This document shows, one piece after another, positions 7,913 through 15,065 of a stretch of 17,901 nucleotides of DNA (positions within the stretch are counted from its first letter, which is position 1; every line of letters starts with the position of its first letter). The translations under genes and the position numbers were made by a program. This DNA is from JAAZXR01 sp040265175. GTDB taxonomy: Bacteria; Myxococcota_A; Polyangia; Nannocystales; Nannocystaceae. The notes beneath the pieces were generated by a model. That model saw only the letters and a list, made by a program, of their open reading frames with translations. It did no database searches and was not told the DNA's origin. The stretch is from NCBI GenBank assembly GCA_040265175.1, contig JBDQGY010000071.1, forward strand, positions 1 through 17,901. Reading direction: 5' to 3'.

Positions 7913-8830
7913 ATGTCGTGGCTCGCCGACCTCTTTGGACCTCGGATCCGACTCCCGAGGGACGTCCGTACCAAGGTACCGCGCAAGGCTCGCAAGGCCG
8001 CCGCGCAACCTCTCGCGGGGATGCAGCGGGTGGTGGACGAGCTTGGCGCGATGCCCGGCATCGCAGACATCAGCGACGAGAAGCGAGCACCCCGCGGCTT
8101 TTACGCCAAGATCGATGAATTCCTCGACCTGTATGACGCCTATGTTGAAGTCGTCACGGTCACCATGGGGCTTGAAGGCGCCGCCAAGGCCGGCACCCCG
8201 GAAGGTCGTGGCGCATGCTGTGCAGCGCCGATGACGGTGAGCGCCATCGAGGCCATGCGGATCTACCGGGAGGTCCGAACGTGGCGCGATTTCCCTCAGG
8301 TCGGACAATCCCTCGCCGCGCTGGGTCAGCAACAATTTACCGACATCCAAGCCTTTCAAAAAGGGGCGGACCCCGAAAAGATGCGCGTCGCCGGCCGCGC
8401 CCTCCAGAAGGGACGCCGACGCTTCGCCCAACGTGGCGAGCCGTGCCCCTTGCTCGACACGAAAAAAGGCAAGTGTCGCGCGTGGTCTGTTCGACCGCTC
8501 AGCTGCCGTATGCACCACATCCTCCCCCCAACCGAGCGGGCCCACCCGCAGCACGACGCGCACGATCGCGTCGACGTGCGAAATATCCGCATCCCGATCC
8601 GCAAGCAGGCCGCGCTTCAACAGCTCGACAAACGCATGAGCCTCGGTCTCGCTCCGTTCATGTACGCCGGCGTACTACAGCTCCTGGAGCTGGCGCAGGG
8701 CGAGCTCATCCCCGAGACCGGCGAAGCGGTGCAACGCATGGGTCAAGATGGGCGCGTACAACAGCGGGCGAACCGAAACGTAAAGCACGCCAAGAAGTTT
8801 AAGGGCAAAGGCAAAGGGCGCCGGAAGTGA
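7913..8830 (+). CDS. YkgJ-type cysteine-cluster (putative metal-binding) protein
   Basis: A 305-residue soluble protein, no signal peptide. The cysteines follow the YkgJ/CxxCxxCC zinc- or iron-chelating family layout: a Cys pair C102-C103 followed by a hydrophobic helix (MTVSAIEAMRI), then C178 in GEPCPLL, C188 in GKCRAWSVRP and C198 in LSCRMHH. The C-x(9)-C-x(9)-C spacing and the RP..CR context are typical; the first CxxxC is reduced to CC here. Family members are thought to bind iron or zinc, possibly as small iron-sulfur-type proteins, but no reaction is established. The C-terminus is very basic (KFKGKGKGRRK), suggesting nucleic-acid or ribosome contact. The stop lies within a terminator stem. 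Confidence 0.8.
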   Translation: MSWLADLFGPRIRLPRDVRTKVPRKARKAAAQPLAGMQRVVDELGAMPGIADISDEKRAPRGFYAKIDEFLDLYDAYVEVVTVTMGLEGAAKAGTPEGRGACCAAPMTVSAIEAMRIYREVRTWRDFPQVGQSLAALGQQQFTDIQAFQKGADPEKMRVAGRALQKGRRRFAQRGEPCPLLDTKKGKCRAWSVRPLSCRMHHILPPTERAHPQHDAHDRVDVRNIRIPIRKQAALQQLDKRMSLGLAPFMYAGVLQLLELAQGELIPETGEAVQRMGQDGRVQQRANRNVKHAKKFKGKGKGRRK

Positions 8831-8843
8831 CGCGGCCCCTTTT
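8813..8843 (+). terminator. Intrinsic terminator of the YkgJ-type gene
   Basis: AAAGGG-(C)-GCCG (8813-8823) pairs with CGGC-CCCTTT (8833-8842) around a 9-base loop, with one bulged C, and is followed by a T-run (8840-8843). The stem begins inside the last codons of the gene. This is the only terminator in the window with a T-run. Confidence 0.55.
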
Positions 8844-8975
8844 CATGACCGACCCAAATTAGAACTGCCCACGGCGCGTACGTGAATGCGCACCGCGAGG
8901 AGTCAAATTGAGACCTTTCGTGCGGCGCTTTTGCGCGGTGCTACGCTTTTCTTGAAGACGATTAGCGAGCTCCAC

Positions 8976-9626
8976 ATGAAATCCCTAGCGCAGCTGAAGC
9001 CTACCCAACGGTCGCGCAGCGCCTACCACGAGGCGGGGCATTTTGTTGTGGCGCTCGCGCTAGATTCCCCCGCCCTGCAGGTCCGCGCGCTCCATATCAT
9101 CGAGTCCGAACGGCACACGGGCGCGGTCGTCACCGACAGCGAGGGCATCTACGACTGGGACGACGCGAGAGAGGTCTGCACGATCTTGTTGGCGGGTTTT
9201 CATGCGGAGAGTCAGTTCTCGGGCGAGCCAATGATCGAAGCCGCCGCTACAGATCTACTCCAAGCGGAGGAGCTCATTCGAGAGCTCTCAGACTCCCCTC
9301 AACACTGGACCACCCACGCCCTTGAAATCAGCGCGCGCGCGCGGCGGATCGTCTCCATGTACTGGGCGGCCATCGACGCCCTCGCCCGTGAGCTGCTGTG
9401 CAGCTCACGCATCGAAGAAGCGCGCGCGCGTGACATCGTGTCTCAACACCGGCCCTCACCCCCGCCCCGAAGTGAGCGACCCCTAGAGTTGAAGCGGAGA
9501 TGGTCGTCACACACCAACGCCAGTCGTCTCAGTCAGCGGCTGGGCGCCTCGCTACGGATACAGCGTGCGGCGAGCGCCGTGTCCTCTGGGAGATCGACCG
9601 CCTCCCAGGGTGCGGACGGTTCGTAG
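8976..9626 (+). CDS. Stand-alone M41 (FtsH-type) zinc peptidase domain protein
   Basis: A 216-residue protein from the ATG at 8976; an earlier ATG at 8886 adds 30 residues with no family likeness. The domain starts almost at once: AYHEAGHFVVALAL (HEAGH 18-22) gives two zinc histidines and the catalytic Glu19; ILLAGFHAESQFSG matches the LAGRxAEE region of FtsH; and ATDLLQAEELI supplies the third zinc ligand, Asp93, 75 residues after the first His (about 78 in E. coli FtsH). Thus a complete M41 active site without the AAA+ ATPase or membrane helices. Substrates would have to reach it unfolded or through a separate partner. The domain ends near residue 157; the remaining tail is Arg/Ser-rich and overlaps the convergent gene by 94 bp. 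Catalytic assignment good, role unknown. Confidence 0.85.
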   Translation: MKSLAQLKPTQRSRSAYHEAGHFVVALALDSPALQVRALHIIESERHTGAVVTDSEGIYDWDDAREVCTILLAGFHAESQFSGEPMIEAAATDLLQAEELIRELSDSPQHWTTHALEISARARRIVSMYWAAIDALARELLCSSRIEEARARDIVSQHRPSPPPRSERPLELKRRWSSHTNASRLSQRLGASLRIQRAASAVSSGRSTASQGADGS

Positions 9627-11011
9627 GCCTCCGTCTGGCCGATCGGTCCGTCCAACGTCCAGAACGGACCGGGTCCAGCGAAGGCCATCGCGAGCGGAGC
9701 ACCCGGCGCCAACTCGCTCCGCCGGGGCAAGCGAAACCCGCCCTCGCCCGACCCTCCCGCGGGCACCCGAAGATGCCGACAAAATGCGCGCGCCTCGGCG
9801 AAGTTGACCGCGTCAGCCACGCCACCGAAGACCTCAAACGATCCGATGCGTTTGGTCGTTGGGACCGCGGGCGCGGACGCGGGCACCGTCAGCGCCTCAT
9901 CGGTCTCGCGGAGATCACTCGCGCAGCGAAAACCGACGCGAGGAGATGGCCCGATAGATGCCCACGGCTCGAGACCGCCTTGAGAATTCTCCCGCGGGAG
10001 AGCGGCCGCGGGAAGGTCGACCCCCGAGCGGCGATTTGCCACGCGCCCGTACTTCACCACGAAGCGCTGCGTCGCGGTGTCCTGCTCGTCTCCTCGAGCC
10101 CCGGCGAACGTCTCTCGATTTTCTCGGCGAGCGCGAGCGACGGGGCCGTCCGCGAGTCGAAACTCCGCCGCGAGAAATGAGCGGAGCCCCGCGTCGTCGT
10201 CGTAGGCGTCCGCGACCCACTCCATGACGCCGATTCCCATCCCAAAGATTCCGAAGTACCCCTGATCGAGGTGGGTCAAGCTCCTCGGGAGTGGACCTTG
10301 AGGGAGCTCGTCATTGACCTCGTTTCCCCACGGGAAGACGCGGCCATCGACGCCGCGCGCTGCGTACTCCCACTCCGCCTCCGTCGGCAGTCGCCCACCA
10401 CGCGCCTCACAAAATGCCTCCGCTTGTGCGTGCGATACACACGTTTGAGGGAACAACTCTGCGGTGCTCGTGAAGCGCTCTGGAACGCGCGCAGGCTCGC
10501 CGCGTGGACACTCGGTAGCTGTACACGCTCCCTCCTCGACGCACGCTGCGTAGGCCTTCTTTGTCACCTCTTGGAGATCGATGAAGAAGCTCTCCACAGT
10601 GCGCAGGCGCGGCGGGTTGGCAGACCATCGAACATAGGGCGGCGTGCTGCCAACGACAACGCTGTAGAGCCGGGGGATGTCTCCCATCACAAAGTCGCCG
10701 GTGGGGATTTGGACCCGCTGCACGTAGCCAGCATCATAGGTCGCGAGGGTCGTACACGTGCCGTCTCCGCGCCGCCCCGTGGTCGGTCCACACGCGTCCG
10801 CCGTCCCGTCGCCGCCCCCGTCCGTCGACTCCGCGCCGTCGACGGCGGCCGTCTCCTGCTCAACGGCGGGACGTGGCGCGGGCACCGGGACGGCGCGGTC
10901 GAGGTGCCCATGCTGTGGGATCGGTCCTGAACATCCAACGAGCCCAACCACCATCCACCCAGCCGCGCCTCGCCGCCACCTTCCGGCACCCTCAAGCGCG
11001 AGCACCATCAT
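9533..11011 (-). CDS. FGE/SUMF1-like lipoprotein with a second degenerate half-domain
   Basis: A 492-residue predicted lipoprotein. The ATG at 11011 overlaps the symporter stop (ATGA), and opens a signal region ending in lipobox LVGC (Cys27), then a Pro/Thr/Gly/Asp-rich linker. Residues 98-363 form a formylglycine-generating-enzyme-type fold: VQIPTGDFVMG, FFIDLQEVTKKAYAAC, RLPTEAEWEYAARG, VFPWGNE, GVMEWVADAY and VGFRCASD. The Cys pair that makes formylglycine (in the RGGS segment of true FGE) is not present, so it is probably a binding or structural member, as are many myxobacterial surface copies. Residues about 390-487 repeat parts of the fold (VNFAEARAFCRHLR, GGFRLPRRSEL, ARCIRSE) without WEY/WGN. 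It is the last gene of a three-gene coupled unit with a transporter. The frame is open to 11077, inside the symporter gene. Confidence 0.85.
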   Translation of the reverse strand: MMVLALEGAGRWRRGAAGWMVVGLVGCSGPIPQHGHLDRAVPVPAPRPAVEQETAAVDGAESTDGGGDGTADACGPTTGRRGDGTCTTLATYDAGYVQRVQIPTGDFVMGDIPRLYSVVVGSTPPYVRWSANPPRLRTVESFFIDLQEVTKKAYAACVEEGACTATECPRGEPARVPERFTSTAELFPQTCVSHAQAEAFCEARGGRLPTEAEWEYAARGVDGRVFPWGNEVNDELPQGPLPRSLTHLDQGYFGIFGMGIGVMEWVADAYDDDAGLRSFLAAEFRLADGPVARARRENRETFAGARGDEQDTATQRFVVKYGRVANRRSGVDLPAAALPRENSQGGLEPWASIGPSPRVGFRCASDLRETDEALTVPASAPAVPTTKRIGSFEVFGGVADAVNFAEARAFCRHLRVPAGGSGEGGFRLPRRSELAPGAPLAMAFAGPGPFWTLDGPIGQTEAYEPSAPWEAVDLPEDTALAARCIRSEAPSR

Positions 11012-12522
11012 CGCGCCCCCAACTCGAACGTTGCCAAATGGTCCGGGCTGCTTCGCGTCGTCCATACGGAGACGCATACCAAGACAAGGGCGTTCACCGC
11101 CACTGATAGGAAACCGATTTCCACCCCCGCTGGATTCATTCGCCCATAAAAGGCGGGATCAGCGTACTGCAGCGAAAACAGAACCAGCGCAGACAACAGG
11201 CCACAAGAGAGCCCAAGCTCGGCGCCTCGCCGTGTGGCGCCACGCCAATACAAGCCAGCCAACACCAGCGGAAGAAACTGCACGGGGATCGCATAGGAGA
11301 GCAAGAGCAGCTCCACCACCGGCAGCGACCCGGCCAGCGCGAAAAGTTGCCAGCCGAGGTATGCGAACACAACCACGAATCCACGGATCACGAAGGTCTG
11401 AGCGCGGTCGCTCATGGTGGGGCCGGCGGCCCCGACCCACACGTCGCGGACAAAGATGGACGCGGCGCCATGAAGCAAGGCGTCCCCCGTGGACATGGAG
11501 GCCGCCAAGATCGCGAACGCGACCCCCGCCATCAGCAAGCCGTGATCTCCCAGCGACTGCACCACACTCCCCGGCGCTGGGTGGTGCTCGGGAAGTCGAG
11601 CGATCCATAGCAGGACGGAATCATCGCCGGGGCCGCCGAGCGCGACCGCCGTGTATCCCAGAAACACCAGGGGCAACAAGAACAGCAAAAAGGTCGGATA
11701 CATGGCCACCGAGAGCTGTACAAGGCGGGCGCTCCGCGCCGTAAAACACTTCATGAACACGTGGGGCCACATGGAGAAACCGAGCACCGAGAGCAGCACC
11801 TCCGACGTGTAGCGAAAATCGCTTGTCTGGGCTTTTGGACCTGGCAAGGTCAGGTGCGCGGGATGACGCGCGACGATCTCGTCAAACAGGCCTTCAACGC
11901 CCCCGAAATATGCGGCCGGCACGGCGAGACCCACGGTCCACACGACCACCAGCATCACGATCCCCTGCAAGACGTTGGTCCAGCCGACCCCGCGGACGCC
12001 GCCGAGGATGACGTAGGAGACGACCACCGCGTAGACACACCCGGCCCCCGTCAGGCGACTCCATCCCGTCACGGCTTCGAGCACGATCCCCGCGCCCTTC
12101 ATCTGGATAACCAAGTACGGGATAAAACTCGCCACGCTCGCCACGCCCATCAAGCCCGTGACCCAGCGGCTCTCAAATCTCGCCCCCACAAACTCGGCCT
12201 GGGTGACGTAACCATAACGGGCACCGATGCGCCGAATCTTCGCGCCCATAAAAAACAAGGGGACGAAGCCCACGCTCCCGAACGCGAAGATGTAGAACAT
12301 GTCGCTCCCCTTGGCCACAACCCGCTGGGGTGTGCCGAGCAACGCGTACGCGGAGAAGATGGTCGCGCCCATCACGAAGTACATCAGCACGGGGCCGAAG
12401 GCACGATCTCCCGCGACGAAATCTGTGACGCCGCCGCCCCCCCTGCGCCCCGCGAGCACGCCGAGTACCAGCGCGACGGCCAGATATCCAAAGACGACGG
12501 CGGCGGCGATGGGCTCGGTCAC
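11008..12522 (-). CDS. Sodium:solute symporter (SSF family)
   Basis: A 504-residue inner-membrane protein with about 13 hydrophobic helices, the normal size of the sodium:solute symporter family. Signatures: GGVRGVGWTNVLQ (174-186), the SSF signature of helix 5-6, and AILAASMSTGDALLHGAASIFVRD (337-360), which holds the Ser/Thr sodium ligands. The pairing with a DUF3311-like small protein is the usual arrangement for PanF/YhdT-type and monocarboxylate-type members; substrate is unknown. It starts with ATG inside the stop of the small protein gene and its TGA overlaps the start of the lipoprotein gene, so all three are probably translationally coupled. Confidence 0.93.
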   Translation of the reverse strand: MTEPIAAAVVFGYLAVALVLGVLAGRRGGGGVTDFVAGDRAFGPVLMYFVMGATIFSAYALLGTPQRVVAKGSDMFYIFAFGSVGFVPLFFMGAKIRRIGARYGYVTQAEFVGARFESRWVTGLMGVASVASFIPYLVIQMKGAGIVLEAVTGWSRLTGAGCVYAVVVSYVILGGVRGVGWTNVLQGIVMLVVVWTVGLAVPAAYFGGVEGLFDEIVARHPAHLTLPGPKAQTSDFRYTSEVLLSVLGFSMWPHVFMKCFTARSARLVQLSVAMYPTFLLFLLPLVFLGYTAVALGGPGDDSVLLWIARLPEHHPAPGSVVQSLGDHGLLMAGVAFAILAASMSTGDALLHGAASIFVRDVWVGAAGPTMSDRAQTFVIRGFVVVFAYLGWQLFALAGSLPVVELLLLSYAIPVQFLPLVLAGLYWRGATRRGAELGLSCGLLSALVLFSLQYADPAFYGRMNPAGVEIGFLSVAVNALVLVCVSVWTTRSSPDHLATFELGAR

Positions 12523-12794
12523 GAGTCCTCCGCCCCTTCATGAGGCAGCGGCCGCTCGTCGAGCGCCTCGGGGGCTACGGCCTCACGTGAATCGACCACC
12601 CGAGCGACGTACAGCCCGAGCAACACAAGAGCGTTCATCATCACGACGCCCAGCACGTAGCAAAGAGACCACGGCATCCCCAGCACCCGCGGTTCCACGT
12701 GGTTACCGAGGATGGGAAACAAGGGCCACACCAAGGCCGCGGTCACGACCAAAAAATACGCGACCGCGAGTCGGGTCCAACGAACACCTCCCAT
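12519..12794 (-). CDS. DUF3311-like small membrane protein, SSF symporter partner
   Basis: About 91 residues from the ATG at 12794; other in-frame starts lie at 12806, 12833 and a GTG at 12869, and none has a convincing ribosome-binding site. Two helices (TRLAVAYFLVVTAALVWPLF and CYVLGVVMMNALVLLGLYVA) are separated by VEPRVLGMPW, the typical DUF3311/YhdT segment (variants of VEPRLFGFPF). The C-terminus is acidic and cytoplasmic. Such proteins are almost always encoded directly before an SSF symporter and are thought to be an accessory subunit. Its stop overlaps the symporter ATG by 4 bp. Confidence 0.8.
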   Translation of the reverse strand: MGGVRWTRLAVAYFLVVTAALVWPLFPILGNHVEPRVLGMPWSLCYVLGVVMMNALVLLGLYVARVVDSREAVAPEALDERPLPHEGAEDS

Positions 12795-12995
12795 GCTCGT
12801 GATCATCGCATGAAGCCGGCGCCCGCCGCACATGTCGCACGAGAGCCACCTTGGAGGTGAGATCTGCACAAAACCCCCCGTCGCGCGCTGTTTAGTACAG
12901 GCCCTCCGTCCTTGGGTGGGCGCACAGAGCCAGCTGTCGGGCGCCGCTCCTGTTCACGGTCTTGATCCAATTTTCGACGCCTGTCACGAGCGCTT

Positions 12996-13019
12996 AAACC
13001 TTTGACGTGTTCAAGGTTT
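12996..13019. repeat. Inverted repeat (hairpin or operator)
   Basis: AAACCTT(T)GA pairs with TCAAGGTTT around a CGTGT loop; 9 bp with a single bulged T. AT-rich for this genome and 160 bp upstream of the next plus-strand ATG. The T7 run begins 17 bases later, too far for a standard terminator. Confidence 0.4.
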
Positions 13020-13150
13020 CGCAGGTCTGAGACGGTTTTTTTGAAAGGATCACCTCACGATGCGCGCGGGCGCTCCGGCGCGGTCCTCGTGTGACTTTCG
13101 ATCGTCGACATGGACGTGGCGATTCCAGAATTGTCGACCATGCTCCCAAT

Positions 13151-13168
13151 GAGGCGGCTAGCCACCTC
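13151..13168. promoter_or_regulatory. Near-perfect palindrome abutting a ribosome-binding site
   Basis: GAGG-C-GGCT|AGCC-A-CCTC: 16 of 18 positions are symmetric. It ends one base before AGGAG (13169-13173), the ribosome-binding site of the gene at 13180. It could be an operator, or in RNA a hairpin that restricts ribosome access. Confidence 0.45.
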
Positions 13169-13179
13169 AGGAGCCCATC

Positions 13180-13608
13180 ATGAGTCTACGCGGAAACATT
13201 GAGCACATCGTACATTCCAACGGTATCGAAGCGGCGCTTGTCCGAGTCGACGCACAGCCGGACACCTTCTCCGGCAGCGAACAATGGAACGAGACGCTTG
13301 CCACGGCGCTCGACGTATTTCGCTTGTCCGAGCAGTCCAGCGTTCGCATCGTCGTCGGCAAGTACACCCTGGTCGTCCAACAAGAGCGTGACGAGCAAGT
13401 CGCGGTAGCGTTGCCCACGGGCCACCCCATGGCGAAATCCTTGCGACGCATGTTGCGCCGCATGGCGCGAAAGGACCGGGGGCCGCTGGTCACGGCGGCG
13501 CCCCCCGAGGTTCGCGCGGCGCCCCCCGTGGCACCGAGCAGCGATCGGGCACCCGGCCACATGCACAGCGACGACGCCGCGGCGAGCCACGCTGCCTTTT
13601 CCTACTAA
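13180..13608 (+). CDS. Small protein of unknown function
   Basis: A 142-residue cytoplasmic protein. The ATG at 13180 follows AGGAG by 6 bases, so the start is firm. The N-terminal 100 residues look like a compact alpha/beta fold: helix (GNIEHIVHSNGIEAALVRV), helix (WNETLATALDVF), strands VRIVVGKYTLVVQQ and QVAVALPTG, then helix KSLRRMLRRMARK. The strand pair followed by a basic helix recalls roadblock/LC7-like proteins of myxobacteria, but I cannot confirm this. The C-terminal 40 residues are Ala/Pro-rich and likely disordered. It is a single gene, divergent from the SSF unit and convergent with kynA over a 89-bp gap. Confidence 0.72.
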   Translation: MSLRGNIEHIVHSNGIEAALVRVDAQPDTFSGSEQWNETLATALDVFRLSEQSSVRIVVGKYTLVVQQERDEQVAVALPTGHPMAKSLRRMLRRMARKDRGPLVTAAPPEVRAAPPVAPSSDRAPGHMHSDDAAASHAAFSY

Positions 13609-13697
13609 GCTCAAGGCTTCATGCGGGGACTGTGCGCATCTCCCGCGGTCCCAGGTGTGCCCCACAACGGGCGTTCCCACTGGTGTCGTCTCGGTGT

Positions 13698-14807
13698 TCA
13701 GCCCCGCGCGAAGTCGTAAAAGTCCGCCCGCTCGAGGGGCGGCAGCAAAGGGGCGCGCAGCAACAGGCTTCGCACCGCCCAAAACTCGGTAAACACGCGG
13801 TACTTGAGGGCGGTCGAATCGAGGTAGGCGACCCCCGCGGAGCCGCCGGTTCCCGTGCGCCTCCCGATCATGCGCTCCACCATCCGCGCGTGGCGCTGAC
13901 GGAAGATTGTGAAGCGCTGCTCAAGTTGCACGACGCTCTCCAAGATTTCCCGCGGCCAGGCCAGCAGCGGCAACTCTCGGTAGCTCTCGATAAACACCAA
14001 GGAGGCGCGGACCCGTCGAAGCCGAGCCCGATCTTGCTCTGGCTCCTCCTCCGCAGCGAGGAATTTTCGAGCCAGCAAGAGCTGCTTCTCGTAGCGCGCG
14101 CGAAGCCGCTCCGCGTCCTCTTCGGTCAACGCGAAGCCGATCGCACGATCTCGCTGCGTGTTCGCGTCTCGCTCCATCGCCTCGCAATACTTGTCGATGA
14201 AGTTCGACACCACCTCCTCATCGTCGGGCTGATCGGGCGTGCTGCCGTCGATGGGCGTTCGAAACAGCCAGTCCTCGAGCGCGCGCTTCAAGGACGGGAG
14301 GTCACGGAGCCGCCGCTCCACTCGCTCCGACGCGGGCGAGGGTCGACCATCGGGATAACGGAGCGCCTGCATATACGCCTCGTTCCCGAGCGGGACCCGA
14401 TCGCTCTCTTCGAGCCCCATCAAGATCTCGATCTCCCGGAGCTGCGCCGATTGAAATCCACTCGCTGGCGAGAGCTTGTCTCGAAAGCTCAAGTAGTCTC
14501 GGGTGGTCATTGTCTCCATCAACGCGAAGTGCTCGGTGAGCTGGCGAAACACCTCCCCAGCCCGTCGCAAACCGCGCGTCGCCGCGGACAAGGACTGCTC
14601 CGCGACGTGATCTGAAGCAAATAAATCGCGGACATGAACAAGCTCGCGAATCGCGAGCTTAAACCACAACTCGTCGATCTGGTGGACCGTGATGAACAAC
14701 ACCTCGTGGTTGCTCAAGGACGCGTCCGTCTCCTCGCGCCCTGACTGCAACGAGAGCAATTCTTCGATCTTGATGTAGTCCCAGTAGGTGGTGGGAGATT
14801 GACCCAT
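13698..14807 (-). CDS. kynA: Tryptophan 2,3-dioxygenase
   Basis: Heme enzyme that opens the indole ring of L-tryptophan with O2 to N-formylkynurenine, the first step of tryptophan breakdown. 369 residues from the ATG at 14807. Visible family motifs: YWDYIKIEELLSLQ (8-21), NHEVLFITVHQIDELWFK with the distal His42 (33-50), KLSPASGFQSAQLREIE (111-127) with Arg124 expected to hold the substrate carboxylate, FRQRHARMVERMIG with the proximal heme ligand His306, and GTGGSAGVAYL (319-329). The frame runs upstream to 15092 but those 95 codons have no family likeness and lie over the divergent promoter region. No formamidase, kynureninase or other pathway gene is adjacent. The 89-bp gap after its stop holds only weak short hairpins. 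Confidence 0.93.
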   Translation of the reverse strand: MGQSPTTYWDYIKIEELLSLQSGREETDASLSNHEVLFITVHQIDELWFKLAIRELVHVRDLFASDHVAEQSLSAATRGLRRAGEVFRQLTEHFALMETMTTRDYLSFRDKLSPASGFQSAQLREIEILMGLEESDRVPLGNEAYMQALRYPDGRPSPASERVERRLRDLPSLKRALEDWLFRTPIDGSTPDQPDDEEVVSNFIDKYCEAMERDANTQRDRAIGFALTEEDAERLRARYEKQLLLARKFLAAEEEPEQDRARLRRVRASLVFIESYRELPLLAWPREILESVVQLEQRFTIFRQRHARMVERMIGRRTGTGGSAGVAYLDSTALKYRVFTEFWAVRSLLLRAPLLPPLERADFYDFARG

Positions 14808-15065
14808 AACGGGGACGCTGCCACTGAAGCGCACGCGCCGCAAGCAGGAACAATCAATCCCCCGCGAACCCGTCTCCTTGCGCGCGACGAGCCCTTGTGT
14901 GCCCCCCGACGCCGCCTCTGGCGAGGCGACATCTTTGCACCACGAGCGCGCCTTGTAACCGCTGTAGATCCGTATCAGCCTTGTAGTCGCGTCGCCATAC
15001 GTCATCTCCCTCCGCTCCAAGGTCACCCCCATGGCCGCGCGAACCCAACCGCTCAAAGGGCCCCA

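Larger units (their letters stand above)
12795..13179. promoter_or_regulatory. Divergent regulatory region, rich in inverted repeats
   Basis: This 385-bp stretch separates the DUF3311-SSF unit (minus) from the small protein gene at 13180 (plus). I see no gene in it; a 32-codon frame at 13060 is unconvincing. It contains the hairpin at 12996-13019, a T7 run at 13036-13042, two GTCGAC sites 29 bp apart (13104-13109, 13133-13138) inside similar 10-mers, and the palindrome at 13151-13168. A TTGACG at 13002 lacks a good -10 partner at normal spacing. Confidence 0.4.

Noticed and set aside
7523..8620. Minus-strand frame of 365 codons over the lipoprotein and YkgJ-type genes
   Set aside because: Antisense or shifted relative to two well-supported genes and without family likeness.
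10758..11744. Plus-strand frame of 328 codons
   Set aside because: Lies opposite the FGE-like and symporter genes; Pro/Arg-rich shadow.
12996..13042. Hairpin plus T7 run as an intrinsic terminator
   Set aside because: The T-run begins 17 bases after the stem and no plus-strand gene ends upstream.
13047..13056. GGATCACCTC, identical to part of the 16S rRNA 3' end
   Set aside because: Only ten bases and no rRNA sequence before it; most likely chance.
13060..13158. 32-codon frame with a possible AAGGA upstream
   Set aside because: Weak third-position GC, no sign of a known small protein; it lies in a dyad-rich leader.
13632..14615. Plus-strand frame of 327 codons
   Set aside because: Opposite kynA; no independent evidence.
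14799..15065. N-terminal extension of the coiled-coil protein
   Set aside because: Composition is Arg/Pro-rich and overlaps the start of kynA; a GTG with AAAGGG at 15066 fits better.
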